From Silvibacterium bohemicum (GTDB taxonomy: Bacteria > Acidobacteriota > Terriglobia > Terriglobales > Acidobacteriaceae): DNA of 64,000 nucleotides. Shown one piece after another: positions 26,492 to 35,735 of the stretch. Position 1 is the stretch's first letter; each line of letters starts with the position of its first letter. Position numbers and translations under genes: made by a program. The stretch spans positions 194,931 to 258,930 of the forward strand of contig NZ_LBHJ01000014.1 of NCBI RefSeq assembly GCF_001006305.1, in the 5' to 3' direction. Under the pieces are notes generated by a model. That model ran no database searches. It saw only the letters and a program-made list of their open reading frames with translations, and was not told where the DNA came from.

Positions 26492-28648
26492 ATGATCGTC
26501 GATGCACAACGTTCCGCTGTTGCACAAGCCACGCCCTTGGCATGGCTCAGGAGTTTGCTCCGCGAGGAACTCGCACCTTATCCAGGGCGAGGAGCGCTGG
26601 TGGCTCGCATGGTGATTGCAGCTACCATCGTAATGCTGATAACGATGATCTTCCGCATTCCTTATGGCGCGTATGGAGCTATCTTTGCGCTCACAATTAC
26701 GCGCGAAAGTCCCGAAACAACTGTTGAGGCCGTCAAGGTTTTGGTTCTCGGCTTTGCCGCAGCAGTAGCGATCGTCTTGCTGGGGGCGATCATCGTTTCC
26801 GGGGAGCCTATATTACGTCTGGTTTGGGTACTGTGTATATTCTTTTTGATTTTCTTTGCTCTCAGCGCGATGTCAAATTCCGGCGCGGCTGCTCGCTTCG
26901 GATATCTCATCATCATCACCACACCGCTTTGGGATCAACATGTCTCTTCTGAGAAAAAGGTGGAAAGTACACTCTGGGCTATCGGCGTCATCTCTTTTGC
27001 CACCATCATCACGGCTGTAATTGAGATAGTCTATGCCCGCCTTCAGCCGATCGACGTTGTGACCGTGTCGCTGATCGAACGGCTCGAGGGAACCGCGTCC
27101 CTATTGCGATCGTTTTCCGCGGACATCTCGGACAGCCCCAGTGAATCGAATGTAGAAAGATTGAGCATGCTAGGAACATCGCGTATGCGGCGCGATCTCC
27201 AGCGCTCAGGTTACTCCCGGGGCTACGTGCAGCAGATGGGAGCTGTTGTCGCACTCGTCGGAAGGCTGGTCGACCTTGCCTCGACCGTCCCTCAAATACT
27301 GGGCAATCCTTCCCCAGCTTCCCGAACGCAGATGAAGAGGTTGGCCAGTCATCTACAAACCATGGTCGATTATTTGCTCGGGAACTCAATCACCTTGCCG
27401 AGACCAATTCAGGGAACGACTGACAATGCCGACATCGTGCCGCTTCTGTCTGAGATGGAACTTACTACGGCACTGATTATCGAGACTCTTTCGGGCGCAG
27501 AGGCGCCAGATTATTTGGCGCTGATACAGAAAGATGAACCACATCATAAGCTGTTCTTACCTGATGCATTTTCAAACCCCGACCACATCCGCTTCGCTAT
27601 AGGCGGAGGGCTCGCAGCCTGCACATGCTATCTCGCCTACAACCTAATCGACTGGGCCGGTATCAGCACAGCAGTAACCACTTGTTTCCTCACTGCACTA
27701 ACGACAGTTGGCGCGTCGCGGCAAAAGCAAGTTCTCCGGTTCAGCGGTGCGATCGTAGGCGGAATCCTCCTTGGATTCGGTGCCCAGATGTTTGTTTTGC
27801 CAGCAATGGACTCTATCACCGGTTTTCTCCTGCTGTTTATCGCAGTATCGATCGTGGGCGCTTGGTTTGCTACGGCCAGCCCGCGGGTATCTTACTTTGG
27901 GAACCAGATGACTATCGCGTTCTACCTGATAAACCTGGAAGAATTTAGGTTCCAGACTTCGCTGATCGTAGCCCGAGACCGAGTCGTCGGAATTCTCCTC
28001 GGTTTATCCGCGATGTGGTTAATCTTTGACAAATTGGCCGGCCGAACGGCTGCAATGGCAATGAAAAACACGTTTGTCTCTACACTGAGGCTAATGGGAA
28101 AGCTCATGCAGGAGCCTGTTACGAGCGATCGGCGGGAGGGAATAGAACGAACCTATACTCTTCGGGAAACGATCAACTCCAATTTTGAGAAGCTGCGGCA
28201 GCTCGCGGACGGCGTGACACTCGAGTTCGGACCGTCGCGTGATCGTGATCTTGCACTCAGACGCCAATTGCTTGGCTGGCAACTTCGACTCCGTCTATTG
28301 TTCCTCGCACGTGTCAATCTATTGAAATACCGGCTCCGGCTCCCTGGCTTCGAATTGCCCGCGTCTGTTGACAATCTTCAAAAGACATTCGATGCAAGAA
28401 TCGCTGGAATCTTTGCGGCTATGGCTGACCGTGTCGATGGTCGCGCCGATCACGTGGACGAGGATGCAGAGGTGCTTCTTTTGCAATTGGAGCGAGCCGT
28501 CAGTGAATACCAATCCGAACAGTCCGGCTATTCGACGGAAAACCGGATGCAGACGTTCTTGTCTTTGTCGCGCCGAATAATCGAGATCGCGCGATCTCTC
28601 GATCAAGAGATGGAATACATCGAAGTTGCGGAGCAAACCCATGCCTGA
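26492..28648 (+). CDS. FUSC-family inner-membrane efflux protein (MdtO/AaeB-like)
   Basis: A 718-residue protein with two bundles of membrane segments (residues ~35-170 and ~375-520) separated by a cytosolic domain, and a C-terminal helical cytosolic domain. This is the fusaric-acid-resistance (FUSC) layout. FAIGGGLAACTCYLAYNLIDW starts the second bundle; GASRQKQVLRFSGAIVGG is the conserved loop. AaeB and MdtO members export aromatic carboxylic acids and dyes. With an aromatic decarboxylase operon 10 kb away, a role in coping with aromatic acids is a reasonable inference. The stop region overlaps the possible early start of the next gene. Confidence 0.9.
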   Translation: MIVDAQRSAVAQATPLAWLRSLLREELAPYPGRGALVARMVIAATIVMLITMIFRIPYGAYGAIFALTITRESPETTVEAVKVLVLGFAAAVAIVLLGAIIVSGEPILRLVWVLCIFFLIFFALSAMSNSGAAARFGYLIIITTPLWDQHVSSEKKVESTLWAIGVISFATIITAVIEIVYARLQPIDVVTVSLIERLEGTASLLRSFSADISDSPSESNVERLSMLGTSRMRRDLQRSGYSRGYVQQMGAVVALVGRLVDLASTVPQILGNPSPASRTQMKRLASHLQTMVDYLLGNSITLPRPIQGTTDNADIVPLLSEMELTTALIIETLSGAEAPDYLALIQKDEPHHKLFLPDAFSNPDHIRFAIGGGLAACTCYLAYNLIDWAGISTAVTTCFLTALTTVGASRQKQVLRFSGAIVGGILLGFGAQMFVLPAMDSITGFLLLFIAVSIVGAWFATASPRVSYFGNQMTIAFYLINLEEFRFQTSLIVARDRVVGILLGLSAMWLIFDKLAGRTAAMAMKNTFVSTLRLMGKLMQEPVTSDRREGIERTYTLRETINSNFEKLRQLADGVTLEFGPSRDRDLALRRQLLGWQLRLRLLFLARVNLLKYRLRLPGFELPASVDNLQKTFDARIAGIFAAMADRVDGRADHVDEDAEVLLLQLERAVSEYQSEQSGYSTENRMQTFLSLSRRIIEIARSLDQEMEYIEVAEQTHA

Positions 28649-28682
28649 GATCACATCACCAAGGAAAGAGAGGATTAGAGAA

Positions 28683-29333
28683 ATGCAATTGATTAGCCAC
28701 AGTTTCAAAGATGGAGAGCCCATTCCCGGAGAGTTTGCCTTTGCGGTCATCGACCCTCAACACCATATCGCTCTCAGCGCAAACCGCAATCCTCACCTTA
28801 TGTGGAGCGACGTGCCTCCGGGAACGATGTCCTTTGCTTTGATTTGTCACGATTATGATGTTCCCGTGCTTGTCGAGGACGTGAATAAAGAAGGACGCTC
28901 AATACCAATCTCTCAGCCCCGTGACACCTTCTTTCATTGGATACTAGTGGACTTACCGGCCAACGTACGCGAAATCCCCGCTGGCAGTCACAGCAACGGA
29001 ATCACTCCACATGGAAAGCCGGGACCCGAAGCCCCACAAAACGCCCTTCACGGAATTAACGATTACACGAAGTGGTTCGCTTCCGATGAAAACATGAAGG
29101 GGGCATACCACGGCTACGACGGGCCATGTCCTCCATGGAATGATCTTCTCATCCACCACTACGTTTTCACGTTATTCGCGCTCGACGTATCCCACCTTGA
29201 GATAAAGGGAGAAATCACCGGGCAGAGTGCCCGGAGCGCGTTGAACGGACATGTTTTGGGCAGTGCGTCATTGACTGGAACTTATTCTCTCAATCCGGAG
29301 GTTAGCCAACGAACGCTGGATATGAGAGGTTGA
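28683..29333 (+). CDS. YbhB/YbcL-family PEBP-like protein
   Basis: A 216-residue phosphatidylethanolamine-binding-protein fold. MQLISHSFKDGEPIPGEFAF is the usual N-terminus of this bacterial group. NRNPHLMWSDVPPGTMSFALICHDYD holds the ligand-site His/Asp, FFHWILVDLPANVREIPAG the conserved core, and YDGPCPPWNDLLIHHYVFTLFALD the second site. The ATG at 28683 gives the family N-terminus; ATGs at 28626 and 28641, overlapping the FUSC stop, are alternatives. PEBP proteins in bacteria have no firm function; some inhibit proteases or kinases. It is probably the last gene of the efflux operon. Confidence 0.85.
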   Translation: MQLISHSFKDGEPIPGEFAFAVIDPQHHIALSANRNPHLMWSDVPPGTMSFALICHDYDVPVLVEDVNKEGRSIPISQPRDTFFHWILVDLPANVREIPAGSHSNGITPHGKPGPEAPQNALHGINDYTKWFASDENMKGAYHGYDGPCPPWNDLLIHHYVFTLFALDVSHLEIKGEITGQSARSALNGHVLGSASLTGTYSLNPEVSQRTLDMRG

Positions 29334-29545
29334 AGACCTTTGCGAAGAGATGCAGAGTGAGCAAACAGCCACTAAAGAAAGGCTCCATGCGGAAGCATTG
29401 GATGCCTATTTCGGGTAGGAGCACGTTAGTTAGCAATTTCTTTGCATGATGAGCAATAACGCCTATGCGTGCTATTGCGATAAGCATGTCGGGCCTTTCT
29501 ACGACAGACCAGTAGCTGGCCCGTACTTGCAGTTGGGGTCCGATT

Positions 29546-30463
29546 ATGCGGCGGCTAAGAGTAACTATGGACGGTCAGATCGCCGTCCTCGCAGTAGCGG
29601 AAAAAGGCTCCTTCGAAGCAGCCAGTAAATATCTCGGGATAGGTAGATCCGCCGTGCGTAAACGCGTTCAGAGTGTGGAAGCCGAAATTGGGACTTCTGT
29701 GTTTCGGGTCATGGGAAAGCGAATGGTGCCGACCGAAGCTGGCAGTCTCTATCTCCCGTCGGCGCAGGAATCAGTCAGACAGGCATGGATCGGCATGGAT
29801 CGCGTGCAGGCGTTCGTCCGGGTACTCACGAACGATCTGCGCGTCGGCTACTCGACGTACCTAAACACTAAGCTGCTCGATATAGTACGGCGTATCCGAC
29901 CAGAAAGCATGGGCTCTTTGACGGTGACGAGAGAGAGCCTGATGACGTACCAAGCAGTCGCCGGAGTTTTACAGGGAGACCTCCATGTCGGATTTGGAAT
30001 CCTTCCGGTCCTAGAACCTGACTTGTCAACTCGTCTGCTCTTTGAAGAGCCTCTTATGGCATGTCTGCCTGTCGGACACCGCCTTGCGACCAGATCGACG
30101 ATTCGGCCAGAAGACCTTGAGAGAGAGAATCTGGTGTCTCTATCACGCAAAGGACTCCCTGGCAGGCATCAGGACATCGTGACGCACTTCGAGAGCCTCG
30201 GTGTATCTCTCAAATTCGCAACTGATGCTTACTCAGTAAAGGAAGCTCTATGGCTCGTGACACAAGGGACTGGCATCTCACTCATGACAAGATTCTCCGC
30301 TTCGGCATATCGCTACGATGTTGTGGTAAGACCGATCTCCGACCGACTGCTCACAGTAAAGAGTGGGATATTCACTCGCCGAGATCACAGCCAGAAACTG
30401 ATCAGCGACTTCGTGGATTTGGCATGGGCAGAGACTGCGTCTCTGCGTGCAAATCCAAATTGA
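29546..30463 (+). CDS. LysR-type transcriptional regulator
   Basis: A 305-residue regulator. The winged helix-turn-helix is FEAASKYLGIGRSAVRKRVQSVE (residues ~24-46), with EIGTSVFRVMGKRMVPTEAG after it. The rest is the periplasmic-binding-like effector domain (GDLHVGFGILPVLEPDLSTRLLF, EEPLMACLPVGHRLA). Many LysR proteins start at an MDG-type Met; here ATG at 29567 is an alternative to 29546. It follows the efflux/PEBP genes by 212 bp on the same strand, an unusual position for a LysR gene, which is more often divergent. The target is not evident. Confidence 0.85.
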   Translation: MRRLRVTMDGQIAVLAVAEKGSFEAASKYLGIGRSAVRKRVQSVEAEIGTSVFRVMGKRMVPTEAGSLYLPSAQESVRQAWIGMDRVQAFVRVLTNDLRVGYSTYLNTKLLDIVRRIRPESMGSLTVTRESLMTYQAVAGVLQGDLHVGFGILPVLEPDLSTRLLFEEPLMACLPVGHRLATRSTIRPEDLERENLVSLSRKGLPGRHQDIVTHFESLGVSLKFATDAYSVKEALWLVTQGTGISLMTRFSASAYRYDVVVRPISDRLLTVKSGIFTRRDHSQKLISDFVDLAWAETASLRANPN

Positions 30464-30519
30464 CCCAGGCAGTCCAACTGCAATTAACGACAACTAAACC
30501 AATACTTCGGAGGACATCT

Positions 30520-31152
30520 ATGCGACGCTTCTTTCTCTCCCCTGTTGCAGGTTTGCTCATCCTAACCGCATGCAGCAGTGTGAATAAACCGAATGATACA
30601 AACTTCAAAATCGCCATCAACCGCTATCTGACGAAACATGGCGAAGCCTGTACAGAAACTGGTAAGCAGTTTCCGGTGGATGTGACCGAGACTGAGCAGA
30701 GACTTCAGGCTGGTACTGCTTCACAGATGGCAGTGTTGGAACAGGCGGGCCTGGTGCGTTCGAGCAATACGACAGCGGTCGTTCATGGGATGACAAATAC
30801 CTTACGTGGCCTGGCTCCTCCGCAACCCGTTAAACGCTACGAGCTCACATCCGAAGGACAGAAATATTTCCGGCAGACCTCCGGCATGTTCGGGCAAACA
30901 GCCAGCTTCTGCTACGGAGAGAAAACGGTCGAGTCAATTGTGAAATGGACAGAGCCTGTGACGATGGGTGCTGCGACGCAAACCGAGGTCACGTACACCT
31001 ACAAAATCGCAGACCTGGCACCCTGGGCGGAGCGACCCGATGTACAGCGCGAGTTTGGGGACATGCGATCGATCATTAATGGAATATCGAGGTCGAACGA
31101 AATCGCAGACCTCCAGTTGACCAATCAAGGCTGGGAAGTTCTAGGACAATGA
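30520..31152 (+). CDS. Lipoprotein of unknown function
   Basis: A 210-residue predicted lipoprotein. MRRFFLSPVAGLLILTACSS is a lipoprotein signal with lipobox LTAC at residues 15-18. The body has a winged-helix-like N-terminal part (FKIAINRYLTKHGEACTETGKQ, LEQAGLVRSS) and a beta-rich C-terminal part (TQTEVTYTYKIADLAPWAE). A related E. coli protein type is annotated only as hypothetical. GGAGG precedes the ATG at 30520; the frame is open far upstream inside the LysR gene but that is a shadow. It ends 19 bp from the convergent virB11, so the left edge of the conjugative region falls in this gap. Confidence 0.65.
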   Translation: MRRFFLSPVAGLLILTACSSVNKPNDTNFKIAINRYLTKHGEACTETGKQFPVDVTETEQRLQAGTASQMAVLEQAGLVRSSNTTAVVHGMTNTLRGLAPPQPVKRYELTSEGQKYFRQTSGMFGQTASFCYGEKTVESIVKWTEPVTMGAATQTEVTYTYKIADLAPWAERPDVQREFGDMRSIINGISRSNEIADLQLTNQGWEVLGQ

Positions 31153-31171
31153 CATCGACCCGGTTGTTACC

Positions 31172-32092
31172 TTACTTCTCGGCGATGAATTCATGCGGCG
31201 TGCGAATCTCCGCGACGTGACGCCATCCGTCCTGGTTCACCACTTGCACGATCACGTCGATGGACCGGTCACACTCCTCCTCGACGTCGTGCAAGGGAAC
31301 ACCTCCTCCTGAACCACGCATGGCAAGCTGCGCCAGGCGCCGCAGTGCATCAGTGGCGCTATTGGCATGGATGGTTGTGATCGACCCACGATGCCCTGTA
31401 TTCAAAGCATCGAGGAAGACGCGCGCCTCGGGACCGCGAATCTCGCCGACGATGATGCGGTCGGGGCGATGCCGGAGCGCGGCCTTAAGCAAATCCGCGA
31501 ATCCAATCTGACTCTTGTGGGTATCGAGCTGGGCTTCGGCGGAGATGACGTGCGGCTTCTTTATATATAGTTCGGCGACATCTTCGAGGATCAGGATGCG
31601 GTCGTCGTCTGGGATGAAATCGGCGAGTACATTGGTGAGCGTCGTCTTGCCCGATGAGGTACTTCCTGAGATCAGGAGATTGTCTCCGCGCTTCACAGAG
31701 TTCGTCAGAGTCTCGGCCTGTGCTTCCGTCAGTGCCTTCCGGTTGATCAGGTCATCAATGGTGAAGTTCCGCGAGGTGAACTTGCGGATGGTCATCATCG
31801 GACTTGGGTTGACTACCGGAGGGATGAGCGCCGCCATGCGGCTGCCATCCGGCAGACGTAGGTTCATGATAGGTGAGTCGGCGTCGAGCTTCTTGCCGAA
31901 GCGATTGGCGATCACTTCAAGACCTGTTAACAACGCTCCGTCATCAAACCGGACGCCATGCTGCAACACAATGTGACCCTTCTCTTCGATCCAGACCGAG
32001 CCGTCAGGATTGACCATGATCTCGGAGATGGTCGTATTCATCAGCAGATGCTCAATCGGCTTTAGGAACGGGATGATAATTTCAAAACTCAT
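31172..32092 (-). CDS. virB11: VirB11/TrbB-type conjugation ATPase
   Basis: A 306-residue secretion ATPase. The N-terminal domain (residues 1-110) has the conserved ISEIMVNPDGSVWIEEKG start. Walker A is SGSTSSGKTTL near residue 143, the Asp box RILILEDVAEL near 175, the His-box region RHRPDRIIVGEIRGPEARVF near 215 and GSITTIHANSA near 240. It powers pilus assembly and substrate transfer at the inner membrane. The ATG overlaps the VirD4 stop (ATGA). It is the last gene of the long minus-strand run, unusual because VirB11 is often near VirB10. Confidence 0.93.
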   Translation of the reverse strand: MSFEIIIPFLKPIEHLLMNTTISEIMVNPDGSVWIEEKGHIVLQHGVRFDDGALLTGLEVIANRFGKKLDADSPIMNLRLPDGSRMAALIPPVVNPSPMMTIRKFTSRNFTIDDLINRKALTEAQAETLTNSVKRGDNLLISGSTSSGKTTLTNVLADFIPDDDRILILEDVAELYIKKPHVISAEAQLDTHKSQIGFADLLKAALRHRPDRIIVGEIRGPEARVFLDALNTGHRGSITTIHANSATDALRRLAQLAMRGSGGGVPLHDVEEECDRSIDVIVQVVNQDGWRHVAEIRTPHEFIAEK

Positions 32093-34125
32093 GCAGGTAT
32101 CCTCTCCGGGTCGAATGCGATCTGTTCCTGGTCGAACCAGCTCATATCGATAGGCAGGAAGTCGGGTTTGAGGTAGCAGTAGGTCGGCGGCAATGGGCTG
32201 ATGCCGTCGAAGGCTACGACGATGGATTGTGCATTCTTCAGGTCGAAGAAGACTTTTTCCTCGAAGAGCGGTTCTTTATGTTTTTGGTACTGCTTCGAGG
32301 CGGAGACTGAGCCTTTGCTGGATGACGTCCGGCCCGAGAGCAGACCGACATTGGCATTGGTGCTGGATTCGGAGACGATGTAACTGATATGGGTGCGGTC
32401 CTCTTTGCCGCACAGCTCCGATGCGTAGCGTGCGGTCTCTGGGTCGGAGGTGGTAAGGAAGACTTTGGTGCGGAACGCCTGCAGCAGAGTCTTCACACCG
32501 TCATTGGTTAACGCTTCCTTGAGACTCGACACGCTCTGCGTAGCGACGATGGGGATGCACTTCGGCTGGCGGGAGAGACTGAGGAAACGTTCATCGCCAT
32601 TGGGATTGTCGCCGCCGACCGTGGCGAAGTTCTGGTATTCGTCGCAGATGAAGACGGTCGGGCGGTAATGCCTGTCAGGTTCGGCGTCCATCCTGGGGAT
32701 GCGTAGCTGCACAGCCCGTTGATAGTCCACCTTCATCATGGTGCCGATGGTCTTCGCCAGTGCCGGGTTCAGGGCGACGGGAAAGTTCAGGCCCACGACC
32801 GCGCCCGATTCGATAAGGTCATCGAACGCTGGAAGGACCCTACCATTGGGGTCCGCAGCGCAGGGCTTGCCTTCGTACATATCTTTTGGCGGGCAGAAGA
32901 CACGGCGTACCTGCGGGTCTGTTTCAAATAAGGAGAGGAAGACGACGATGCCCTGGATGATCGAGGTCTTGACCTCGGAGCGAAAGAACTTCCAGTGCTC
33001 CCAATACCAATACCGGACGCTCTCGAAGCGGTCGCGCTGATCCGGTCGATATGGTTTGCGGGTATAGACTCCGAACTCCGCAGAGGTCTGCTGGACAAGC
33101 AACTGTTCTAACTCGTCGGTCCAGCCAACAAGGTAGAGGTCCACGTCCTGGCGCCACTCGAAGCCAAGCGGAGATAGGAAGGATTCATATTCTCGATATG
33201 CGTCTCTACTGATGCCGATGTAGCTGGCCGTGCTGAAGCGTGAGCCAACCTCGTTCAGCATCTGTTCGAGCGTCCCGGCGCTGATGACGGTGCGGAAGAG
33301 ATCGACCATCGTGAGGTATCCATCGCGGATGCGGTGCAACAGGATGACGTAGCGCATGAGGTCGGTATAGGACTGCTGCCAGAAGGGTTCCCGGCCCTTG
33401 CCCCATATCGAGGTGATGATGGAGGCGATGTTGAACGCCTGCGCGTAAGGATCGAGCGAGTTGTTCAACGGGTTGTAGCGGATGTCACCGGTAAGCGAGA
33501 CCTCGACATAGTCCTGTTCGCGTCCGCACCATTTAAGGATGCGCTGAAGCTGGCGGCAGAGATCGCCTTTGACTTCGAGGACGATACCGGAGAGCTTTCG
33601 TTCCGGGTCGTCGGCGCGATATGCGAACAACTGGCGCATCGCCGGTAAAATCAGCCCATAAGTTTTGCCACTCCCTATAGAGCCGAAGGATGCGATGCCG
33701 GTGTAGAGACCGCGCTCAGGGATCGTGAGCCAGTATGGAAACGGGCCGGGGTTGGGCACGAGCTGCCGATGCACCTCCCCCAGAACAAGAGAGAGTTTCC
33801 GACGCGTGCGGGGATCGGAATAAGTAGGAAGGACCCCAAACTCCAGTTCCGAATCTTTCCTATAGAGGTGAACGTAGGCCAGCGAGAACAGGAGGGAGAA
33901 GAACAGAAACGGCGTGGTGTAGAGGAACAGATCGTAGCCTTGCACCATTATGCGGAAGGTCGTTGGCTGCTCGTATGCGATCAGGTGCAGCAATGGATCG
34001 TCTATACGGGCCGGATAGAGGGTATGGAGAACGATGCCGCAGGCCAGGCTGAGGCCGATGGAGAGCAGCAGGCGATACTCGACCAGCAGCCGGACGAACT
34101 TCTGAAGACGTGGAGACTCGCGCAT
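32089..34125 (-). CDS. virD4: VirD4/TraG-type coupling ATPase
   Basis: A 678-residue type IV coupling protein that brings the relaxase-DNA complex to the channel. Two N-terminal membrane segments (residues ~18-38 and ~66-88) anchor it. Walker A is FGSIGSGKTYG (148-158), Walker B is PTVFICDEYQNFATVGGD near 500, and SLSRQPKCIPIVATQS follows. VSSLKEALTNDGVKTLLQAF is typical of TraG/TraD motors. An odd feature is the long insert between the motor halves (residues ~250-380), rich in aromatic residues. Its presence indicates self-transfer and not only protein secretion. Confidence 0.92.
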   Translation of the reverse strand: MRESPRLQKFVRLLVEYRLLLSIGLSLACGIVLHTLYPARIDDPLLHLIAYEQPTTFRIMVQGYDLFLYTTPFLFFSLLFSLAYVHLYRKDSELEFGVLPTYSDPRTRRKLSLVLGEVHRQLVPNPGPFPYWLTIPERGLYTGIASFGSIGSGKTYGLILPAMRQLFAYRADDPERKLSGIVLEVKGDLCRQLQRILKWCGREQDYVEVSLTGDIRYNPLNNSLDPYAQAFNIASIITSIWGKGREPFWQQSYTDLMRYVILLHRIRDGYLTMVDLFRTVISAGTLEQMLNEVGSRFSTASYIGISRDAYREYESFLSPLGFEWRQDVDLYLVGWTDELEQLLVQQTSAEFGVYTRKPYRPDQRDRFESVRYWYWEHWKFFRSEVKTSIIQGIVVFLSLFETDPQVRRVFCPPKDMYEGKPCAADPNGRVLPAFDDLIESGAVVGLNFPVALNPALAKTIGTMMKVDYQRAVQLRIPRMDAEPDRHYRPTVFICDEYQNFATVGGDNPNGDERFLSLSRQPKCIPIVATQSVSSLKEALTNDGVKTLLQAFRTKVFLTTSDPETARYASELCGKEDRTHISYIVSESSTNANVGLLSGRTSSSKGSVSASKQYQKHKEPLFEEKVFFDLKNAQSIVVAFDGISPLPPTYCYLKPDFLPIDMSWFDQEQIAFDPERIPA

Positions 34126-34137
34126 ATGATGAACCTC

Positions 34138-34425
34138 CTACGCGTGGGTTGATGCGCTCGTTGGCGACGGTTCGGACTTTGCCGGAGACGGCTTCGCGAT
34201 GGCGGCGGGGCGAGAAGTATTAGTGGAGGCGCTGACCTTGTACTTCTGGAAGTCCTCTTCCTGGGTGAGTGCGAAGCGCAGCAGCTCGTTGACGACATAG
34301 TTGGTTTCGTTGTTCGACCACTCGGCCATCAACTCGACGTCGTCGGCGATGGTCTGATCGATGGAGGATTGCAGCTTGGCACGCCGAATCCTGCTGATGC
34401 CGTGTTCCAGTTTCAGTTTGCTCAT
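34138..34425 (-). CDS. Small RHH-like accessory protein of the conjugation region
   Basis: A 95-residue protein. Residues ~18-60 (KLQSSIDQTIADDVELMAEW, NETNYVVNELLRFALTQEED) resemble a ribbon-helix-helix domain with a helix-turn-helix of the VVNELLRFAL type. The C-terminal third is a low-complexity Ser/Ala/Pro/Lys tail. It starts just after the hairpin-rich intergenic region and precedes virD4 by 12 bp. RHH proteins next to a coupling protein often bind oriT and assist nicking, which is my inference here. Confidence 0.6.
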   Translation of the reverse strand: MSKLKLEHGISRIRRAKLQSSIDQTIADDVELMAEWSNNETNYVVNELLRFALTQEEDFQKYKVSASTNTSRPAAIAKPSPAKSEPSPTSASTHA

Positions 34426-34724
34426 GGAGTTCTCCTGTGGATCAAGTTGGAATCTGTTATGTATCCGTTCCGGCTGCGATATGGATCAGCGACGAATGCT
34501 GAACTGATCCGGTTTGTATCCAGCGCGGATGACCGGAATATCTGCGCTGGATACTTGGTGTGCGTGAGGTGGGAGCGACCAGCGCGGCGGAGCCGACGCG
34601 GGAGGTGCGAAGCACCGGGGTCGCTCCCACCTCACGCACATACTTTCCCTAACCCCGCCTATCTGCGTAACTCGTTGTACCTGCATTAGTAAGCTCCTTT
34701 CCCGCGTGTCCGTTCGCGTGCCCG
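34426..34724. promoter_or_regulatory. Hairpin-rich intergenic region, possible oriT or REP-like element
   Basis: This 299-bp gap holds three inverted repeats: GGATCAG/CTGATCC (34483-34510), an 11-bp perfect stem GTATCCAGCGC/GCGCTGGATAC (34516-34554), and a long perfect stem with arms at 34560-34580 and 34619-34639, beginning GTGCGTGAGGTGGGAGCGAC. The loop of the last contains GGTGC-GAA-GCACC. It lies just before the RHH gene and virD4, the usual place for oriT. The long stem with its nested hairpin also looks like two REP units in inverted order (REPIN). I cannot decide between the two. Confidence 0.5.
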
Positions 34725-35735
34725 CTACCGTGCCCACTCGCCCTCGTGTACTGGCTGGTTATGTTGCACCGCCGAAGTCGGATAGCTATATGGAAGAACC
34801 ACGGTGGAGAACGTTGCACGCATGGATGTCTGAAGAAAACGCTGCCGTATTTTCTCCTCACTGGAGCTTCCCATCTTCCATGCCGCGTAGAGTGCCTGGT
34901 GTTCGAGCGAGGTGTACAGCCCCTCTCCCTCGCGCAGGGTCTTAAGATCACTCGAAAGAACACCTTGCCCACCCACCTCGGACTGTTGCCGGACCGCGAG
35001 AAACCGGATGAAGTGATCAACACCGAGCGGCGTCATTGGCGTCACACCGCGCATCTGGTCCGCAGGAAGAAAGCGACCGAAGGCAGCTTTCGCCCGCGCG
35101 GAGTTGCTCTCATTGTCCGCAACAAAGACCAGCTCAAACTCGCCGAGCGCGGCAAACAGCGGCTGGTACTGTTTGAGGTAGCGCTCGAAGCGAGTTGCCG
35201 TCACCTGGCCTTCGTCGAAGAAGACGAAGCTGGGGACGCCGGTGTTCGAGACCAGGATGGGGAAGCCATCGGGGAAATACATCAGGCGTCCGGCGTAGCT
35301 CCGGGGCAGTAGCTCGGAACGGACACCGCACTGCGTCGTGAAGAAATCGACCTTGCTTGCCTCGTCTTCCAGGATGTTCGCGCTCAGATGTGCGAGGACG
35401 ATGTCGAGCACCATGAGCCGGGACTTAATATAGTTATCGCCCTTGATGCGGCGGTTCTGCGAGTCGGGGCGCCCCACCGCTTCATAGACCGGCTTCGAGG
35501 CAAGGTGATAGATGTGCCGTCCCTGGCCGCACTCGATCACGCGGAGATGGTGAAGTCGGGACGCTTTTTCAAGGAAACGCGTGGGCATGGCCCCGCGATC
35601 GCACTGGACAAACTGGCTGTACTGCCGCCGCAGGAAGTAGCCAGAGTGTACGGCGACCAGATATAGGAACGATGCTTCGCGTTCGAGATAGCCGACAGCT
35701 TCGAGGGATGAGATTGGGTCGTAGTCGATTGTCAT
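34725..35735 (-). CDS. Winged-helix protein of the conjugation region, replication-relaxation-like
   Basis: A 336-residue protein. Residues ~15-80 form a likely winged helix (FLYLVAVHSGYFLRRQYSQF, FLEKASRLHHLRVIECGQ), followed by a helical part and a mixed alpha/beta domain (LVSNTGVPSFVFFDEGQVTA, FELVFVADNESNSARAKAAF) reminiscent of the nuclease-like part of the replication-relaxation family. That resemblance is by eye and weak. It overlaps the preceding gene by ATGA, so the two are translated together. With no standard relaxase in the window, this protein or its partner could hold that role; this is speculative. Confidence 0.55.
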   Translation of the reverse strand: MTIDYDPISSLEAVGYLEREASFLYLVAVHSGYFLRRQYSQFVQCDRGAMPTRFLEKASRLHHLRVIECGQGRHIYHLASKPVYEAVGRPDSQNRRIKGDNYIKSRLMVLDIVLAHLSANILEDEASKVDFFTTQCGVRSELLPRSYAGRLMYFPDGFPILVSNTGVPSFVFFDEGQVTATRFERYLKQYQPLFAALGEFELVFVADNESNSARAKAAFGRFLPADQMRGVTPMTPLGVDHFIRFLAVRQQSEVGGQGVLSSDLKTLREGEGLYTSLEHQALYAAWKMGSSSEEKIRQRFLQTSMRATFSTVVLPYSYPTSAVQHNQPVHEGEWAR

